Positions 11,386 through 23,589 of a stretch of 64,000 nt of DNA are shown here, piece by piece. Position 1 is the first letter of the stretch. The number at the start of each line of letters is the position of its first letter. This stretch comes from Przewalskia tangutica (Eukaryota > Streptophyta > Magnoliopsida > Solanales > Solanaceae), in assembly GCA_029844215.1 (NCBI GenBank), contig CM056721.1:8754368-8818367 (forward strand), read 5' to 3'. The notes under the pieces are model-generated. The model ran no database searches. It was given only the letters and a program-made list of their open reading frames with translations, and was not told where the DNA came from. A program made the translations under genes and the position numbers.

Positions 11386-12160
11386 TGATTACGAATAGTC
11401 ATGGTTTGAAAGATAAGTACTAGTGCATGTAAAATGAAATTTCAATAGAGCATTCATTGGAGATTATCAAACTCAGGACTCTTGTCACACACACATTGAC
11501 GAAATATTTTATGAAGTGAAGCCAATACTCCCTTCCAAATCACATGTAAGCCACTACATGGCATGACATCTCATTTTCTTTGGGCGTTTAAAAAAAGCGC
11601 ATTATCAGAAAGATTAACATCCTCATAAGTTTTATAGAGAGAAGGGTTTATAAATTTGGAATATATGCACCATATTTTATCAACCAATTCACTAGTTATA
11701 GCCTCCATATTTTAAAACGAGGATTGGAGAGAGGCAAATACGAGGCTTCAATGTCACTGTCATCAAACCGAAGTGAGTCACTCCAGTCTCTAAGGGAAAG
11801 AGAGAAAAGAGATTGATTTGCAGCCTGAGGCTCAATAAAACTAAAGTTGGAGCCTTTTCCATTTAATTGACTGTCATGTGTGCATTATTATTTTTCTTCT
11901 TTTTTTCACGCACTTAATAAGATACAAGAAAAAATCTGACGGAATAACAATAATTTAATGTTCAAATGTGTGACACTGCGATTAATTCTGACCTCTTGAC
12001 TACTGAATTTCTCTTTAAAAATTCCATGTTAAAAGTTGATAAGAAAACGAAACTAAATGCTCCTATAAGGTCTTTAACATGATCTTAATGGCGTCAAGTT
12101 TTTCGTAGAAAAGTCGTACAAATTTATCCAAAGCAAACAATATCACACCATGCATGTTAT
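11386..12160. other. intergenic, no gene seen
   Basis: AT-rich sequence with no convincing coding region, repeat or terminal inverted repeat recognised. Confidence 0.4.
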
Positions 12161-12169
12161 TCATGTTAA

Positions 12170-13662
12170 AAATGTTTTTAAATGGCTTAATCCGACGAAT
12201 TAATATTAGAGTTGATGATTTTGTGTCTATCTCAGAGAACCAATTTAGATTCATGTCGGGGCGTTCGACTACAGAGGTCATTCATCTGGTGAGGAGACTT
12301 GTGGAGCAGTTTAGGGGAAAGGAAGAAGGATTTACATATAGTGTTTATCGACCTAGAAAAGGCATACGATAAACTCCCGAGGAAAATTCTATGGAGATGT
12401 TTGGAGGATAGTTGGGTACCTATGGCATACACGAGGGTGATCAAGGACATATATGATGAAGCCAAGACCAGGGTAAGGACAGTGACATGTGACTCGGAGC
12501 ACTTCCCTGTTATGATGGGGTTGCACCAGGGGTCCGCCCTTAGCCCATTTTTATTTGCCTTAGTGATAGATGTTTAATTTGACACAATAAATTCAAGGAG
12601 AGGTGTCATGGTGTATGTTATTTGAAGATGACATAGTTTTGATTGATGAGACTCGAGGTGGAGTTAATGTTAAGTTTGAGGTGTGGAGACAGACCCTGAA
12701 TCTAAAGGGTTCAGGTTGAGCAGGACCAAGATGGAATACATGAAGAGCAAGTTCAGTGAAGCAGCGCATGATGATGGTGTGGAAGTGAGGCTTGATACCC
12801 AGGTCATTCAAAAGAGGGAAAGTTTCAAGTATCTTGGTCTATTATTCAAGGTAATGAGGAGATTGACGAAGATGTCACACATCGTATTAGTGCAGGGTGG
12901 ATGAAATGGAGGCTTGCATCCGGAGTCTTGTGTGATAAGAAGGTGCCACCAAAACTTAAAGGCAAGTTTTATAGAGCGGTGGTTACACCAATTATGTTGT
13001 ATGGAGTGGAGTGTTGGTCAGTCAAGAACTCAAACGTTCAGAAGATGAGGGTGACAGAAATACATATATTGCTGTGGATGTGTGGGCATGCGAGGAGTGA
13101 TAGGATTAGAAATAAAGATATTCGAGATAAGATGGGGGTGACTTCGGTGGAGGACAAGATGCGGGAAGCGAGGTTGAGATGGTTCGGGCATGTGAGAAGG
13201 AAAAATGTGGTTGCCTCAGTGCAGAGGTATGAGAGGTTGACTATTGATGACTTCAGGAGAGGTAGAGGTAGACCAAATAAGTATTGTGGAGAAGTAATTA
13301 GAAAGGACATGGCTCAGTTACAGCTTACCGGGGACATGACCTTAGATAGAAGGTTGTGGAAGACACGTATTAGGATAGAAGGTTAATAGGTAGTAGAACA
13401 TTGTCTCACATTTCTTTTCATACTAGTAGTTGTAGTATTTCTCTTGTAGTTTCTTATCCTTTGCTCTCTGGTACAATCTATTATCTATTGGTATATGCTT
13501 AGCGTACTATTTTGTTACAGTTACTGTTTTCTTTTTCTTTTTGACCTATTTTGTTTTGTTTTATCTTGAGCCGAAGGTCTATTGAAAACAACATCTCTAT
13601 CAAGGTAGATGTATACGCTACCCTCCCCAGACCCACTTATGAAATTATATTGGGTTTGTTGT
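12170..13662 (+). mobile_element. RTE-type LINE, 5'-truncated and decayed
   Basis: Carries the C-terminal two thirds of an RTE reverse transcriptase in several broken frames: SISENQFRFMSGRSTTE (12230 on), FIDLEKAYDKLPRKILWRC (12328 on), GLHQGSALSPFLFAL (12519 on), then at about 12620 the catalytic box reads LFEDD instead of FADD. The conserved tail domain runs 12901-13386 (MKWRLASGVLCDKKVPPKLK, REARLRWFGHVRRK, LDRRLWKTRIRIEG). The 3' UTR ends with the family-specific block and a (TTG)n tail at about 13652-13662. The 5' end is missing. Stop codons and frameshifts make it inactive. Confidence 0.88.
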
Positions 13663-13783
13663 TGTTGATTTGGTGAGAGTACAGAAATGTTAGTGGCTCA
13701 CATATTGCGACCATGAAGAGCTAAGAAACAAATCCAAAGTTATGTCATGGAATGAGCCGTAGTGTCACTGCCCATAGTTTGAA

Positions 13784-14176
13784 GGGAGAGGATCATCTCC
13801 GGTGATTATTCCTCAATGCTACGGTAGGATATTGCCACATGACAATATAGCTTTTAATGGCCATAATCTTGTTTGATATTTCATAATCCTTTTTATAATA
13901 TTTTAAAGACAGCCAATAATTTCGAACTTGCTGTGAATTCCGACGCCACCGAAAACTAATTCGGCAATCCTCTCATTAATCATTTATCACCATATGTTGA
14001 AAGATGGAAGATGTGTGTCTAATTAAGTTGAGCTTATATGTTCCAAAAGAAATTGCTGTTTTATTTTAAAATAGAAAAGATCATGGCCATATTAAAAGCT
14101 TTATTGTTACGTGGCAACATCTTACAATAGCATTGAGGATTATTGGAGGAATAATCACGAGAGCTGATCCTCTCCC
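13784..14176. mobile_element. Mutator-like MITE with about 100-bp TIRs and 9-bp TSD
   Basis: The left arm (13784 to about 13885) and right arm (about 14080 to 14176) are near-perfect inverted repeats beginning GGGAGAGGATC. The arms share GTGATTATTCCTC, AATGCTA, TTGCCAC and GCTTTTAAT. The element is bounded by exact 9-bp direct repeats tagtttgaa at 13775-13783 and 14177-14185, the Mutator TSD length. It has no coding capacity and can fold into a long hairpin. It lies only 492 bases upstream of the DiT1 start codon. Confidence 0.92.
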
Positions 14177-14185
14177 TAGTTTGAA

Positions 14186-14667
14186 CTTTGAAGGCAAACA
14201 ATGAGAGACCCATAAGCTTTAGTCGCCATAAATTCAGGTAATATTAATGTCACACGATATATTTATGCATAAGGCTATAGTTCTCGGTAAGAAACTATAT
14301 ACATATCAAAGTCTTTAATATGAAAAAAAATTGGGTCTAATCTTAAATCCCTTTCTTTGAAATTTGAATATTAATCTTGATTGATTGAAACAAAACTATT
14401 CTCTCAATACAGCTTAACTCCATATAAGAATTCTTGAAACTTTTTGTCTTCTTATTACTTTAGGTCCCAACAAGTAAAAGAATAAAGAGGGAAAAAAAAA
14501 CAAAAGGAAAAGTACGTTGTCAAACGAACAAAACGATCACTCTCCTATTATGTGGCCATTGTAATTTCCGCCACCCCAAACGCCTCAAGCCCTCAACCAG
14601 CCAAACCCCCTTTTCCCCTTTCATAAATTTTACACACACACTCACACTTCACTCTTTACCGGAAAAA
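14186..14667 (+). promoter_or_regulatory. proximal promoter and 5' leader of DiT1
   Basis: No coding sequence. A TATA-like ATAAATTT sits at 14623-14630, followed by a CA-rich leader (acacacactcacacttcac) leading to the ATG at 14668. The C-rich stretch at 14565-14620 is typical of plant leaders and promoters. The upstream border is the Mutator-like MITE. The transcription start is not determinable from sequence alone. Confidence 0.4.
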
Positions 14668-17600
14668 ATGGAGAGATTAGCACTTTACTCTCCATCTTCA
14701 GCCACCGCTGCCGCCACAACTTCCTTCTCTCGTCTCTCTCTTCACCATCTCCGATCACGCCCCACCGCCATTCTCCGTCCAGTCTCCACCCTCCGATCAT
14801 CTCCTTCCACATCAAGATTCAATCTTTCCGGTTCAAGATTCAATCTTTTTCATCCAAAACCATTCTTTTTCAATCCCCTTTCAAAACCCACTTCCAGAAA
14901 TGAATCATCTCCAAAAACCATCAATGCTTCCTCAGATAAGCCAGCAACTCCCATAGATGTAAAGCCCACAAAACCCCAAGGTGCAAAGCTCATTCCTTTA
15001 ATAATTTCTGTTTCAATTGGTCTTATACTCCGTTTCTTTGTTCCAAGACCACCTGAAGTTACTCCTCAGGCATGGCAATTGCTCTCCATTTTCCTTTCCA
15101 CCATTGCTGGTTTAGTCCTTAGCCCATTGCCAGTAGGGGCATGGGCTTTTCTTGGACTTACAACTTCAGTGTTAACCAAGACTCTAACTTTTTCAAGTGC
15201 ATTTAGCGCCTTTACTAATGAAGTTATTTGGTTAATTGTGATTTCTTTCTTTTTCGCTCGTGGGTTTGTTAAGACCGGGTTAGGAGATCGAATTGCGACG
15301 CACTTTGTTAAGTGGTTAGGGAAGAGTACTCTTGGTTTGTCATATGGATTGACATTGAGTGAGGCTTTGATTGCACCTGCAATGCCTAGTACTACTGCAA
15401 GAGCTGGTGGAGTGTTTTTGCCTATTATTAAGTCTCTCTCACTTTCGGCTGGAAGTAAGCCGAATGATCCCTCCTCCAGGAAGCTCGGGTCTTATTTGAT
15501 CCAATCTCAATTTCAGGTTTGCCTTTGCCTGCTATAGATATATATGTGTGTGTGTGTGTTACAGAACTAGATGTGTTTTAGTGAAATGTAAAGCACACTG
15601 TCAATACATGAATTGGTACGGATCAAACGATCCTAGTTATGGAGGAATTCGATTTATATACACCGATGGTGGAAATTGTTTTTGAGTTATCAGGTTATTT
15701 AGAAGCCAAGTAGGTAATTGTCTAAGGTAATATTGAGTTTGCCACCTGGAAAATAAGGTTCTTAACCTGCTACAGTATGTTAAACTAGTACTCATAAACT
15801 ATCTTTATAAGGTAAAAGATCTTTACAATGTACGCGTGTATAATTTAAATCCATAATGGATAGATATATTCTAAGCAGTTATGGTGGATTGAGACGTGTC
15901 TCATTGTTGAGAGTTAATTGTTCTCAAGAAAGAGTTGTGCTAGCCATGATGAAATTTACAATTTCTGATTCTATGATAGCAATGGGTTAATGATCTTTGT
16001 CTGAAGACTGGTATTTATCTTGAATTTGCAACTGAAGACATTATGCATTTGATCGAGTATTACTATATTTTCTGGCTGTGCATCAATCTCTTTCAGGAAT
16101 ACATAACATATATGGGGTCAGTATTGTATATGAGGTGATTCTGGTCCTTCTAGTTTAGATGAGCAATTTCCTTCTGTTGTATAAGCATATTGTTATGAAA
16201 TTGTTCATTTTATAAGTTATAAGTCTAATAGTAGTAGTTGCGTGCTTAGCACCCAAGGTATGACCTAGTGGTCAATGAAGTGGATGTGAAACATGAGGTC
16301 TCAGGTTCAAACCCTTGTGGAGGCAAAAACACTAAGTGAATTCTTCACATCCGCTTAAGCCCTGATGGGCAAAGTTATCCGGTACTTGTGATTGTGGGAG
16401 GTAGCAGATACCCAATGGAATAGTCGAGATGCGCACAAGCTGGCCTGAACATCACTGTCGTAAAAAAATAGTAGTTGTGTGCATAAAATCACTATAATTC
16501 TGGCTGAGACATTTCATGTAATGTGTAGCTCATTTAGCAATCGGATGTTAAATTGCTTTATATCACTATATGTGAATGCTTTAGTGTCTCTACTCCGTGT
16601 TTCTTTGAAGTTATTTTATTTTATAGCCGGTGAAATTTGTATTGATAGTACAGATCTTTTTGTGCAAGCATCTCATTTTTAGCAGAAGAATATAATCAGT
16701 TATGTCTCCTCCCTCCCTTTTTTTTAGCTGATTAGCAACTCGGTTAATTATTTTGGTCTGGTACTATATTTTATGCAACATTAAAGTTTCTTGAAGATGT
16801 ATTATTTTGCATCATCGTTCCATCACTTTAGATGTCCATCCACTTACGGATTGCTTTTTATTGGTGCATGGCAGTGTGCAGGTAACTCAAGTGCTCTTTT
16901 CCTAACTGCCGCAGCTCAAAATCTACTCTGCCTCAAACTAGCTGAGGAACTTGGGGTTGTAATCGCAAACCCATGGGTGTCTTGGTTCAAGGCTGCTAGT
17001 TTACCTGCATTTATTTCTCTTTTGGCTACTCCATTCATCTTGTACAAGCTTTATCCTCCTGAAACCAAAGATACACCAGAAGCCCCCGCTATGGCAGCTA
17101 AAAAACTGAATCTTATGGGTCCTGTTACAAAAAATGAATGGGTGATGATTGGTACAATGCTTCTTGCAGTGACTCTGTGGGTTTGCGGGTAGGTACCATT
17201 TCACAATTGATGTTGATACCTGTAACTTCTTTTAGAACTTTTAAGTGTTGTGTGTTGCCTCTCTGTGATGTTGATTTCAAGCAATAGCAAATTATTACAG
17301 GGTATAAAGTAGTGCTTTCTAGATGAAAAGAATGAGGCTGCAGAGAGGCATTTGGGAGTCTGTAATAACCGTTACCCCCTCTCTGTTTTGCCTCCTATTT
17401 CCTTTTCCATTTTCACCAAATGCCGCACTAAAACCACCATTCTTCTTGAAACCTTTCTTCTCAAGGGACCATTTTGCATTTTCGCTGATCTGAAACTTCC
17501 GAGACTAGTCAGAAGTTTCTGCAGCATGTACACATTACAGGGTAGAAAGTTGAACAGGGAGAGATTCTTTAGAGACAGAATAAAGGAATAAACGTTATTT

Positions 17601-18882
17601 TCCCAAGAGACTGCTTGAAAGATTTTATTGAGTGGAAATGTTACTCCGACTTCAAAGTGAAGTTCTCATCTTAGTGCATTTAAAGAAAGATTATGTGGAA
17701 AGCTGTTTAGTTCACAGTGCTAGCAGGCTTGAGCAGCAGCCATGGCAACTGTACCACCATTGCATTTAAAGCTCATTCCTAACTAGAATGTTCTTCCACA
17801 GCCCTCTCCTTTTCTTGCTTAAATTTATTTCAATTTACAGAAAGAATATAGTAGAAAAAAGATTAGTTGTCTCTTGGGTTTCTACATGTTTTTTCATAAT
17901 ATGTTATCATTGGCTACAGTGTGTATGACATATGTATGGGCAGTGTGTGTATGATGGTCTTTATGTGTTTAATTTCTAAAACTTCTACATTGTTCTCAGG
18001 GACGCTCTTGGTATTGCGAGCGTTGTTGCTGCAATGCTCGGCTTATCAATTCTCTTGCTGTTGGGAGTGCTTGATTGGGATGACTGTTTAAGTGAAAAAT
18101 CAGCATGGGATACTTTGGCTTGGTTTGCAGTCCTAGTTGGCATGGCTAGCCAGTTGACAAATCTTGGTATTGTTGGTTGGATGTCTAGTTGTGTAGCTAA
18201 ATTCCTCCAGGCTTTATCATTGAGCTGGCCAGCTGCATTTGGTGTTCTTCAAGCATCATACTTCTGTATCCACTACTTATTTGCAAGTCAAACTGGCCAT
18301 GTAGGAGCATTATACTCTGCATTCCTTGCTATGCATTTGGCATCTGGAGTGCCTGGTATATTGGCAGCCCTGGCTTTAGCTTACAATACTAATCTATTTG
18401 GTGCTTTGACGCATTATAGCAGTGGTCAGGCTGCTGTCTACTTTGGAGGTATGCCTCTCTCATCTTGGTTCTTTAATTGGTTTTTTGCATTCAGCTAATT
18501 CAGCTTGATTACATCTTCTAGCAAAATTGTTTTCTTTTCTTAGAGAAGCATCGTTAATTACTTCTTCTGTGACAAGACAAAAATAGTTCATTTCTTCACT
18601 TTCTGTTTGCTGATAAACACTGAGCAAGAATAACAGGAATTAAGTGTCACATATATGAACAACAGCCCTTCACCGCCCTTGATTAGGCTCTTCTTCCCTC
18701 CCCCTCCCCCCCCCCCCTCTATTTTGAGATCTTGGACTGACTATTGTTTTGTTGCTTGTACTACAGCTGGTTATGTAGATCTCCCGGATGTCTTCAAAAT
18801 GGGATTTGTAATGGCACTCGTCAATGCTACTATATGGGGAGTCGTTGGGACATTTTGGTGGAAGTTCTTGGGTCTATACTGA
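14668..18882 (+). CDS. DiT1: plastid 2-oxoglutarate/malate translocator DiT1
   Basis: Four exons: 14668-15516, 16875-17188, 18000-18448 and 18767-18882, all with GT-AG introns and compatible phases, giving 575 residues. This is the length expected for plant DiT1 (SLC13/DASS family, inner chloroplast envelope). Residues 1 to about 95 form a Ser/Thr/Arg-rich transit peptide with almost no acidic residues. Exon 1 then carries several membrane helices and the segment ending SYLIQSQFQ. Exon 2 has the conserved CAGNSSALFLTAAAQN motif. Exon 3 has WDTLAWFAVLVGMASQLTNL and ASQTGHVGALYSAF. Exon 4 ends GTFWWKFLGLY. By family knowledge it imports 2-oxoglutarate in exchange for malate, supplying carbon skeletons for GS/GOGAT and photorespiratory ammonia reassimilation. 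The start is chosen as the first ATG giving a transit peptide. No lesions seen. Intron 1 contains a SINE. Confidence 0.96.
16246..16468 (+). mobile_element. tRNA-derived SINE in DiT1 intron 1
   Basis: Contains pol III A-box-like (tgacctagtggtcaatg) and B-box (ggttcaaaccc) promoter sequences, a tRNA-unrelated body and a short A-rich end. It is flanked by near-identical 14-bp direct repeats: tagtagttgcgtgc at 16232-16245 and tagtagttgtgtgc at 16469-16482. It lies in the same orientation as the host gene. Subfamily is not assigned. Confidence 0.85.
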
Positions 18883-19540
18883 TTCTAGTTTTTGGCTTAA
18901 GTAGATTTTCCCCCGTCTATACATGCCCTTTGTGTTGCGGCATTTTAGCAACGACCTCAAAATTATTGACTTTACGCTGAAGTACAATCTCTATATTAGT
19001 GTTTAGCATTTCTCCATTGTAATATTCTTAAAACATGCGATGAAAAAAGTTGTAGTTTTTGCAGCCAAGTCAACATTTAGGAACGAATGTGACTCAAAGT
19101 TCTCTCCTTTTTTCCTCTTTTTTTTCTTGTGTGAATGAGGTACTAGTGGGATCTATCTCTGCAATGCTTGTTGCTAGAGTAGCTGTATAAGTAGTTGAAT
19201 GTCACAAAGGAGCGTTGTCTTTTTGCTTTTACTATGTCTACTTCATAATTACTTCAAAGTCTACCAAGTAATATAAGCAAGTGTTAAGTAAAACAACTAA
19301 ATTTCAATGTCAGCTATGTGCCTATGTTGCTACTTGGGAGAATTTGTGGAACTCGGTACTATATTATTCTCAGTCTTAATTGCTCCTGGATTATGTATTG
19401 ATGGCTCTCTAGCTTCTCTTTAGTGTAAATATTATTGGAATAGTGGCTTATCCAGTGCCTTGTTAATTTTATTACACCTGTCCATTTAGAGATCTAAGGG
19501 TCAATATTAATCTAATTAAAATAGCCTCCTAAACCATGGT
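18883..19540 (+). other. 3' UTR and downstream flank of DiT1
   Basis: No further coding. Probable 3' UTR with AT-rich polyadenylation-type sequence around 19015-19050 (tgtaatattcttaaaacatg). Nothing else recognised. Confidence 0.4.
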
Positions 19541-20592
19541 TAAAACCCATGACTTTCTAGATGATAACCGGCCACTGAAAAGGGTTGTCTGCGACAAAAG
19601 ACTTTTTAGTCGACTTAGTTTTCAAACTTTTTTGTGGTTGAGCATTCCTTAGACTAAAGCCGATATACCTATTTCTTGAATAACCAGACTTTCCTCCGTA
19701 CGCAGAAGATGCAATAGCAGCAGCATCTCAGAGAACAATTTATTGACATACCCTTGATGTAGTATCCATATGATGTGGCACGAGTCTATTTTCATGTGCC
19801 TTTGCTTTTCCACCCTCATTTCCAGTAGTTTCATTTTGCATAGCCACATGATCTAATACATTATTGTTTATCCTGAAACAAAGTAATAATGAAAGCCATT
19901 ACATTTATAATGACAAGCATATGCAAGTCAAATGCCCTTTGAGATGTTATAATATCAGTCTACCATGGAGACCACACAAACTAACGAACTTGTAGGTAAG
20001 CATGTGGTGACAGACATCGGAATTGACATATTAAATGCACCCGAAAAACAAAATTGACATATTGAAAAAAATATGTGCACAACTGGCAAACTAGATGGTC
20101 TCAAAACACCCAAGTTGTGCGTTGCCACTGGAGAAATCCAGTAAAGTTGGAACAGCTCAAATTGTTTTTAATCAACATTGCACTAGCTAGACAATAAGAG
20201 TTGGCTTCACATACCAGCTTGAACCTTATGCATGCATCTCAAAATTTACTTACAGATAATGAATTTTCTACAGGAACATTCATTGAGCAAGAGGCATTAT
20301 CTTCTACCATGGGAGATAGAGACGTCGAGTGTTTTGTAGTAGTAGTTGGTGATACGAGCAGCATAGCTCCAAGACCAATCTCATTAGGATGAATATTTTT
20401 GTTCTTCTCGCAAACTAGAATATTTTCTTCATCGGCAGAAATATTTTCAAAGTCTGATTCCTGTAGAATGTGATAAAGTTGCCTTTGGAGTCTTTCAACA
20501 GGTGACAAAATATGTTGTCAAAGCTTTGATCTCTTTCTTCTTGGGACACTGTCAGGATTCCATAGAGGAACTTTGTCTGCTTCTCCTAACAA
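19540..20592 (-). pseudogene. relic of an unidentified gene (at least two exon-like blocks)
   Basis: Minus-strand 20592-20252 reads as one long frame interrupted by a single TGA at about 20520. The frame runs EADKVPLWNPDSVPRRKRSK, stop, then LSPVERLQRQLYHILQESDF, ending near a possible donor (ATCTGTAAGT). A second block at about 19860-19550 gives NETTGNEGGKAKAHENR and, in another frame, DAAAIASSAYGGKSGYSRNR. The basic RRKRSK could be a nuclear signal. The coding-like composition with an in-frame stop and frame changes suggests a decayed gene or captured exons. I do not recognise the family. Confidence 0.4.
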
Positions 20593-20599
20593 AAGGTGA

Positions 20600-22020
20600 A
20601 CGTTAGTGCACACAAAACACTAAGTTATCAATACAATAGTTCCTTTTTTTTGGGTTAAGCTTCTATTATTTGTATGGTTACTTAAAAGTATAGTTGCACC
20701 GGTCAGTTCATATCTTTATTAAAAATCCAAATTACCTGAAATTTGTCAATGTTGGTTCATTGTGTAAAAGAAAGTGTTACAAGCTTAAGGGGAGACACTA
20801 TAATTAATGGCCTATGAGCAAGAACGAAACCCAATATCATATAGTGATTGCTCATTAACTTCTGAGCCCCATTCTTGGCTTGATCCTTAAGAGATGCTGT
20901 ATAAAAACATTCCCTCTTGAGGGAGAGAAATCAAAGATGCTTGGAAGGAAAGCTGATTTTATACATAAACTGATGTATAAGCTTTTGTATAAAGCAGCAA
21001 TGTTGCAATCTCAAGAATGTTTATGAAGCAGATAACTAGCTTGTGGAGGAATATTTAGAAGGGACGGGAGGAGTTAATTGGTAATACCACTTTCAACTTT
21101 CAAGGTAGGGAATGGAGTTAAGAGTCAGTTTTTTGGGACATAGTTGGTGCGGGGATAATGCTTAGAGACTCACATTACAAGACATTTATTGAATGTCTTG
21201 CTAGAAGTAAATGACAATTGTTTTCGGGTGAAAATGGTTTTAACCAAAAAATCAATTAGAGATTTGTTTTTATATGGTTTGAAGACAAGTGAGTTGCATC
21301 CGATCCGGAAAACTCCTTAACGAGTTCGGTTAAAGTGATAAAAAGCGAAGGTGACTGATAAGTTATAGGAGTACAAGAGAATAATAAGCAAGCTATGATT
21401 CAAGTAAGAAAATAAGCAAGTAAACAATATCTTCGTGTATATTGCCTTTCGTGAGAAATAATATTGCCTAAGAGAAAAGAATAATGCTAGGGTTACAAAG
21501 TGAGCCAAGTTTCCCTTCTTCCTTCCTAAGCTATTCATATATAAGACAAGGTTGGAATTTTTTAACCCTAAAGTCAGAGTGACGTGACTCATATGACGCT
21601 CCAACATTAGTGTGTGCCGAGGCTCTGATCGAGACTGACTGATGTGACCCGGGTTGGTGGGAGTGGGGAACAACTGTGGGGATCTCCCGGATCCTCCGAG
21701 CCCCCAAGCTCACTAGCTCCCCCGGGTACATTTTATGCCCAATACAACAATATAATACGTTTGGTGCAAACTGAAGTTCACCGAGACTTCAATTTTTTGA
21801 GGAACCTTCAGGACTGGGAGACATCGGTATTCCATAGTATGGTCGAATTGTTCTATAAACAAAGTTCTTCTCATGACAACCATGCTTTTTGATGAGGGGA
21901 ATGAGTGGACTATTTTCACCAAAGTCCTTGCTATAATAATTTTCTTCTTTGAATCATGAAGTCCTACTATAATAAGCTCTAGATCATAGAAGAATCAACC
22001 TTTTCTTTAAGAAGATAAGA
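20600..22020. other. intergenic, no gene seen
   Basis: No convincing gene. A GC-rich island at 21640-21730 (ctcccggatcctccgagccc) stands out from the AT-rich background. The short frames across it are not conserved-looking. Confidence 0.35.
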
Positions 22021-22025
22021 AAAAC

Positions 22026-23294
22026 ATGTGCTCTCTTCTCGCAGGGTGGCGCCGGTCAGTGACGACGGCGATGAAGACGACGACAAATCCAAAACTAGGA
22101 ATGGAACGAGAATCACAAATTACTTGATTCGAACTGGACATCTTTGGCCATGCCTTCTAATAGGGCTTGTGATTGTTGTGGTAACTTCTTTGGTTTATCA
22201 TACTCGTGACTTAGTTTGTATCTCCGCTTCCTCTTCCGATCACCTTTCACAGTTGCGATTTTTTGGCTTCGATGGACTTGAAACGGATTTTGGATCTCTC
22301 GGTGCTCCCTGGTGAGATCGAAACATGGGAAAACTGTTGAATGGACCACAAAGGATTTAATCAAGGGTCAGGAGGAGTTTATGTCCATATATGAGTCACG
22401 ACCTATCAAGAATAACATGTATGGTATGGGTTTTGACCACATCTTCGGGATCTGGTTTATCACTCGGTGGTTAAAACCAGAGCGGATGATTGAGAGTGGT
22501 GCATTTAAGGGACACTCTACTTGGGTCTTGAGACAAGCAATGCCAGATACACCAATCATCTCACTTACACCCCGTCATCCTGAGAAGTATCTCAAGAAAG
22601 GACCTGCTTATGTTGATGGGAATTGCACATACTTCGCTGGAAAAGATTTTGTTGATTTTGGAAATGTGGATTGGCGGAAAGTTATGAAAAAGCATGGAAT
22701 CAAGGATCTTAGCCAGGTTCTTGTCTTTTTCGATGACCATCAAAATGAATTGAAAAGACTGAAGTAAGCACTAAAAGCTGGATTTAGGCATCTTGTGTTT
22801 GAGGACAATTATGATACTGGTACTGGAGATCACTATTCCTTCAGGCAGATATGTGATCAATTTTATATTAGAGGGGGAGGGCATAGTTGCTTTAAGGACA
22901 GTGATGAAGGAAGGATAAGATAAGATCAAGAAGGAAGAAATTCTGGGAGAAGGCTGTTGATATCGAGGAACTTTGCGGACCTGGTGAAGCTTGGTGGGGT
23001 GTGAGAGGGCAGATGCGGGATGATTTTAACCACAGCAATAAGGTCATATCTTATGCAAAACATTTTAAAAATAGCAGGTTTGTAGAGTCAGTGTTAGATG
23101 TTTACTGGGAGCTTCCACCTGTGGCTGGTCTTTCATTAACGCATCAGACGAGATATGATCCTGCTCGTGCATCAAGTTCTATTGTTGAAGATGACAGGTA
23201 TGGCTTATTTCGGAGGCTTGGCTTATCTAGACTGGAGGCATCTGTATTCAATGGTTACACGCAAATGGTCTATCTTCAGGTGTCACAAGAATGA
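22026..23294 (+). pseudogene. disrupted, intronless copy of a conserved plant type II membrane protein
   Basis: A single block covers a whole protein-like sequence: a short cytosolic N-terminus rich in D/E, one membrane anchor (HLWPCLLIGLVIVVVTSLVY), then a lumenal domain with MYGMGFDHIFGIWF, MIESGAFKGHSTWVLRQAMP and VLVFFDDHQNELKRLK, resembling a class I methyltransferase-like fold, through ELPPVAGLSLTHQTRYDPAR. Lesions: a frameshift at about 22313 in the W-(C)-R-S-K-H segment, a CAA-to-TAA type stop at 22765-22767, and a 5-bp tandem duplication (ataag) at 22915-22924. The start is also shifted by an apparent TG duplication. It could be a retrocopy, but no poly(A) tail or TSD was found. Function of the parent family is not established by me. 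Confidence 0.75.
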
Positions 23295-23589
23295 GATTTT
23301 GGTTGCCACTGCATATAAGTTGTAGTTTTGTATTAGTGATCTCTGTTTTTGCTGTTCTTTAGTTCTTTCTGGTGTAACTCTTGAGAGGCTGTCTCTGTGC
23401 TGCCAATAGATTTTACTCCCACAATCTTTCAGATGTCCATTTATGCCCTGGTCTGATATTTGTGCAGAGTAACGGAAGTCTGAGTAGTGAAATTTATCCT
23501 ATCTGTATAATGTCCCCGTAAATTATGTGCTAGAAAATAGCTCATGTTGAAACAGCTCTCCTTGTGCTCAGCTATTTATATTAGTCTTT

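Noticed and set aside
17352..17591. 79-codon frame within DiT1 intron 2
   Set aside because: It lies between well-defined exons and has no similarity to the transporter; intronic noise.
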